The position numbers were made by a program, and so were the translations under genes. The notes beneath the pieces were generated by a model. It searched no databases. It saw only the letters and a program-made list of their open reading frames with translations, and was not told the origin of the DNA. DNA of 64,000 bases, from assembly GCF_002887595.1 (NCBI RefSeq), contig NZ_PEBU01000005.1, forward strand, positions 117,695-181,694. The letters run 5' to 3'. How positions within the stretch are numbered: position 1 is the stretch's first letter; every line of letters begins with the position of its first letter. Source of the DNA: Bowmanella denitrificans. GTDB lineage: Bacteria > Pseudomonadota > Gammaproteobacteria > Enterobacterales > Alteromonadaceae. Positions 61,941 through 64,000 of the stretch are shown here, piece by piece.

Positions 61941-62919
61941 TTATCTGTCCGGCCACCTCTATATTTCGGCCATCATTACTAGCCAGTAATTCGGCAACGG
62001 CCAGCAAGGCTTTTGTTTTGGGGGTGATTTCCAGTTCTTTTCCCCAAAATGCTGGCACAAGCCAGAGTCTACCTGTTTGACTGGGTTTGGCTTTAATCAA
62101 GGCAATTTTTTTCTGTAAGGGTTCAAAGGTAAATAATTGCAAATCATAAGGTTGCAGATAGTGAGTGAGTTCATCTGCGGCGACTTCACCTCCCCAGCAA
62201 TCCCCATTACTTAGCGGGATCTGCTGCCAATTTGCTGAAACGTCGAGCCTGATGCCGCCTAATTTGGGGCGCAGAGCGGTGCGATAGTATTCCATCCACA
62301 GATGATAAAGTGCTTCCTTGTTGAGGATACGCCTCGTGTTATGCTGAGTTGCAACCACCTTTTCGGAGGCCAGATACTGAAAGCCTTTACTCACCATCCC
62401 AAGTGAAACATTGGCCAGTTTGGCCAGCTCCCGAAATGGCAGGTCTTTTGCGTTCTCCTGTGCCAGCAGAATGAACAGAAGTTTCATAAAGCCCACGCCA
62501 GGCTTACCTCTGTGACTACTTGTTGTTGAAATAGACCCGGAAAGTCGTTTGCCTTCAATCCAAAGATTGAGTCCGGGGACGGTCACTCTGGCATTACCCG
62601 CCTCGTCAATAAAGTTGAGTCCGTTCTTAGAGCAAAAATCAGCCAGGAATGGCGATAGTGTGTTGCAGATTAGTAAAGTATTGGGGCGAGCATAATTGAG
62701 CAATGGCAGCAGGCTCTCTTTGCGGTGAATACGTTTGACTTCAGCATCAAAATGAAAGGTCGTCTCAGCAGTACGAAGGGCCACTTCAACGTCATGGAAA
62801 GGACGAGCTTGATCATTCCCTTGCTCACCGAAGTGTTCAGCATGGAGATGGGGGGGCAGATTATCCAAAGCCAGCATAAGTAAGGTAGCTTCTTCGTTCA
62901 AAGTGTTGACCACGTTCAT
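61900..62919 (-). CDS. AbiEi-like type IV antitoxin / transcriptional regulator
   Basis: 339 aa, cytoplasmic. Residues ~80-130 carry LLICNTLSPFLADFCSKNGL and FIDEAGNARVTVPGLNLWIEG, seen in proteins annotated as AbiEi-family antitoxins. Residues ~140-200 hold a winged-helix motif (LPFRELAKLANVSLGMVSKG, then FQYLASEKVV). The C-terminal half has GGEVAADELTHYLQPYDLQL, also typical. Its start codon lies within a 17-bp palindrome, as expected for autorepression. Confidence 0.75.
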   Translation of the reverse strand: MNVVNTLNEEATLLMLALDNLPPHLHAEHFGEQGNDQARPFHDVEVALRTAETTFHFDAEVKRIHRKESLLPLLNYARPNTLLICNTLSPFLADFCSKNGLNFIDEAGNARVTVPGLNLWIEGKRLSGSISTTSSHRGKPGVGFMKLLFILLAQENAKDLPFRELAKLANVSLGMVSKGFQYLASEKVVATQHNTRRILNKEALYHLWMEYYRTALRPKLGGIRLDVSANWQQIPLSNGDCWGGEVAADELTHYLQPYDLQLFTFEPLQKKIALIKAKPSQTGRLWLVPAFWGKELEITPKTKALLAVAELLASNDGRNIEVAGQINEHYLHLGRFYPR

Positions 62920-62930
62920 GATTCATGAAC
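62914..62930. promoter_or_regulatory. Palindromic operator over the AbiEi-like start codon
   Basis: GTTCATGA-T-TCATGAAC, a perfect 8-bp inverted repeat with a single central base, overlapping the ATG at 62919. A further GTGAAC half-site follows at 62942. Suits autoregulation by the encoded protein. Confidence 0.65.
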
Positions 62931-63082
62931 AAACATTACTCGTGAACATAATGTTTTGCAAGCAGAAAGCATAGTAAAACCAGATTGGCTCAGTCGAGAC
63001 AATGTGGCATATTACAGATGCTTTACTGCTAAGTGCTTATGGATTAGCTGCTATTAAAAGTGGATTTTGGTCTGGCAATTCC

Positions 63083-63160
63083 CTACCTCAATAACCCGAC
63101 TATATTCCGCCACTTCATCGCAAAGTGGAGTATCAGGTTGCTGCGGATTGACAACACAAG
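63083..63160 (-). pseudogene. Fragment of an SpvB/RHS-type N-terminal FN3 domain
   Basis: On the minus strand it reads CVVNPQQPDTPLCDEVAEYS, parallel to CLVDPSRPTQPLCDEVAQYS of the intact RHS protein (around 59860-59915). The match ends after a few more codons. It is a relic of a second RHS-type gene, joined directly to RAYT-associated sequence. Confidence 0.8.
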
Positions 63161-63164
63161 ATGA

Positions 63165-63893
63165 TCAAGGGATCAGTGTTGTTGAAGCCTTAACCGCCCG
63201 AAATCGCTGCGACTTTCGGTCACCACCGTGCTGTAGTTTGGGCAAGGCATATCCCAATTGCTGTTCTATTTGCTGCTTAAAGCGACTGTCGCCTAGCACC
63301 CAAGTCTTTTGCAGTGCCTCCCGGATTTGCTTAAGGGAATAATCCGGTATATGAGCTTTAAACAAGGCTTGGTAGGCGGCCTTTCGACTAGTAATGTCAG
63401 CGCCTAAGGCCAGATAGAGTGGATGTGCAGTCAGTAACTCAATCTGCTTATCCAATGCATTATGCTGATAGCTCGACCAGGGATATTCGGCAGGATGAGC
63501 CACCATGTTGGCCCGCACCGGATTAAGCTCTATATAGCGGCTGACTAACAACAAATAATGTTCACTATCAACCAGGGACGACTTACAACGCCCTTCCCAT
63601 AATGTACCGCTGCGGCCATGGGTAATATTGATATAACGTACGTAGTAACGCCCTAGCGCTTGCATCATCTGGCTCACACCCGAGGGCGTTGTGGGTGTCA
63701 CCAGCAAATGCACATGATTTGTCATCAGCACAAAAGCATGCACCGCCACCTTATAACGGCGGCTGTACTCTTTTAGCTTATCCAGATAAACCGCATAATC
63801 CTGGTCAATATAGAAACAAACTTGACGGTTGTTGCCCCGCTGCACCAAGTGCTGAGGAACACCCGCCAGATTGAGACGCGGGCGGCGAGCCAT
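63165..63893 (-). mobile_element. REP-associated tyrosine transposase (RAYT/TnpA-REP family)
   Basis: 242 aa, full length. It opens MARRPRLNLAGVPQHLVQRG, typical of the Y1 transposase group, and has the HUH-type metal site in MTNHVHLLVTP. The catalytic Tyr region is LGRYYVRYIN, followed by GTLWEGRCKSSLVD, YLLLVSRYIELNPVRA and YPWSSYQHNA. These single-strand transposases act on REP hairpins. Its 3' end is duplicated at 61466-61640, and REP-like hairpins occur at 24753-24809. Confidence 0.93.
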
Positions 63894-63968
63894 TGCTTTA
63901 TATCCGAGTCCTTCGGTCTTCTGACCTTAGTCCCTTATACACTCTTCAGCAAATGACCATATGACTAA

Positions 63969-64000
63969 GGAATCGAGGAATCGAGGAATCGAGGAATCGA
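63969..64000. repeat. 8-bp tandem repeat running to the window edge
   Basis: GGAATCGA repeated four times exactly, possibly continuing beyond the window. It lies 76 bp upstream of the RAYT start. The stretch 63894-63968 shows no gene. Confidence 0.85.

Noticed and set aside
1..64000. tRNA, rRNA or riboswitch genes
   Set aside because: Reading the intergenic stretches I found no cloverleaf, rRNA segment or known riboswitch consensus.

Overview
The window comes from a heterotrophic Gram-negative gammaproteobacterium. It is most likely a member of the Alteromonadales: it has two TonB-dependent receptors, a glycan-use locus with LacI and GntR regulators, an isomerase-type mannose route, and REP/RAYT transposase debris. 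The order is an inference from gene content, because there is no rRNA or other phylogenetic marker here.

Part 1 (1 to about 30.7 kb) is a nearly complete locus for high-mannose and core N-glycan use. A leftward gene run holds a TonB receptor, a lipoprotein with four galactose-binding-like domains, a BadF-type GlcNAc kinase, a Tat-exported glycosylasparaginase, a GH85 endo-beta-N-acetylglucosaminidase, a CutC-family protein and a GH2 beta-mannosidase cut by the window edge. A LacI regulator sits between this run and a rightward run: GH92, sugar MFS permease, PfkB fructokinase, mannose/GlcNAc isomerase-epimerase, two more GH92 enzymes and an endonuclease/exonuclease/phosphatase-fold protein. 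Three copies of a 14-bp palindrome (two perfect) flank the lacI gene. The inferred pathway is capture and import, chitobiose-core cleavage (GH85), alpha-mannose trimming (three GH92), cleavage of Man-beta-GlcNAc (GH2), release of GlcNAc from Asn, GlcNAc phosphorylation, and mannose to fructose to fructose-6-phosphate. The first GH92 has Gln where the general acid Glu is expected, a signature linked to mannose-phosphate linkages. A GntR/UTRA regulator, a second TonB receptor and anmK follow.

Part 2 (about 30.7 to 61.4 kb) is an accessory island of secreted proteins. It begins with a BNR-propeller protein flanked by anmK and by a decayed copy of the anmK 3' end. It then holds at least 21 small exported proteins (about 80-280 aa) that share a helix followed by a Val-rich strand and a Cys. 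Four large secreted Ig/cadherin/FN3-like proteins with a common C-terminal Cys-containing domain are interspersed. A 2278-aa SpvB/RHS protein ends in a probable HYD1-type ADP-ribosyltransferase toxin. Immediately downstream, and translationally coupled, are a small candidate immunity gene and a NADAR-family ADP-ribose-processing gene. The small proteins resemble the OB-fold B subunits of AB5 toxins in layout. This is an inference from secondary-structure pattern, not from a search.

Part 3 (about 61.4 to 64 kb) is a mobile-element margin. It holds an AbiEi-like antitoxin with an autoregulatory palindrome and a short partner, enclosed between a RAYT transposase and a truncated direct copy of its 3' end. 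It also holds an RHS-gene fragment and short tandem repeats. RAYT-associated short repeats also interrupt one of the small secreted genes at 52.4 kb.
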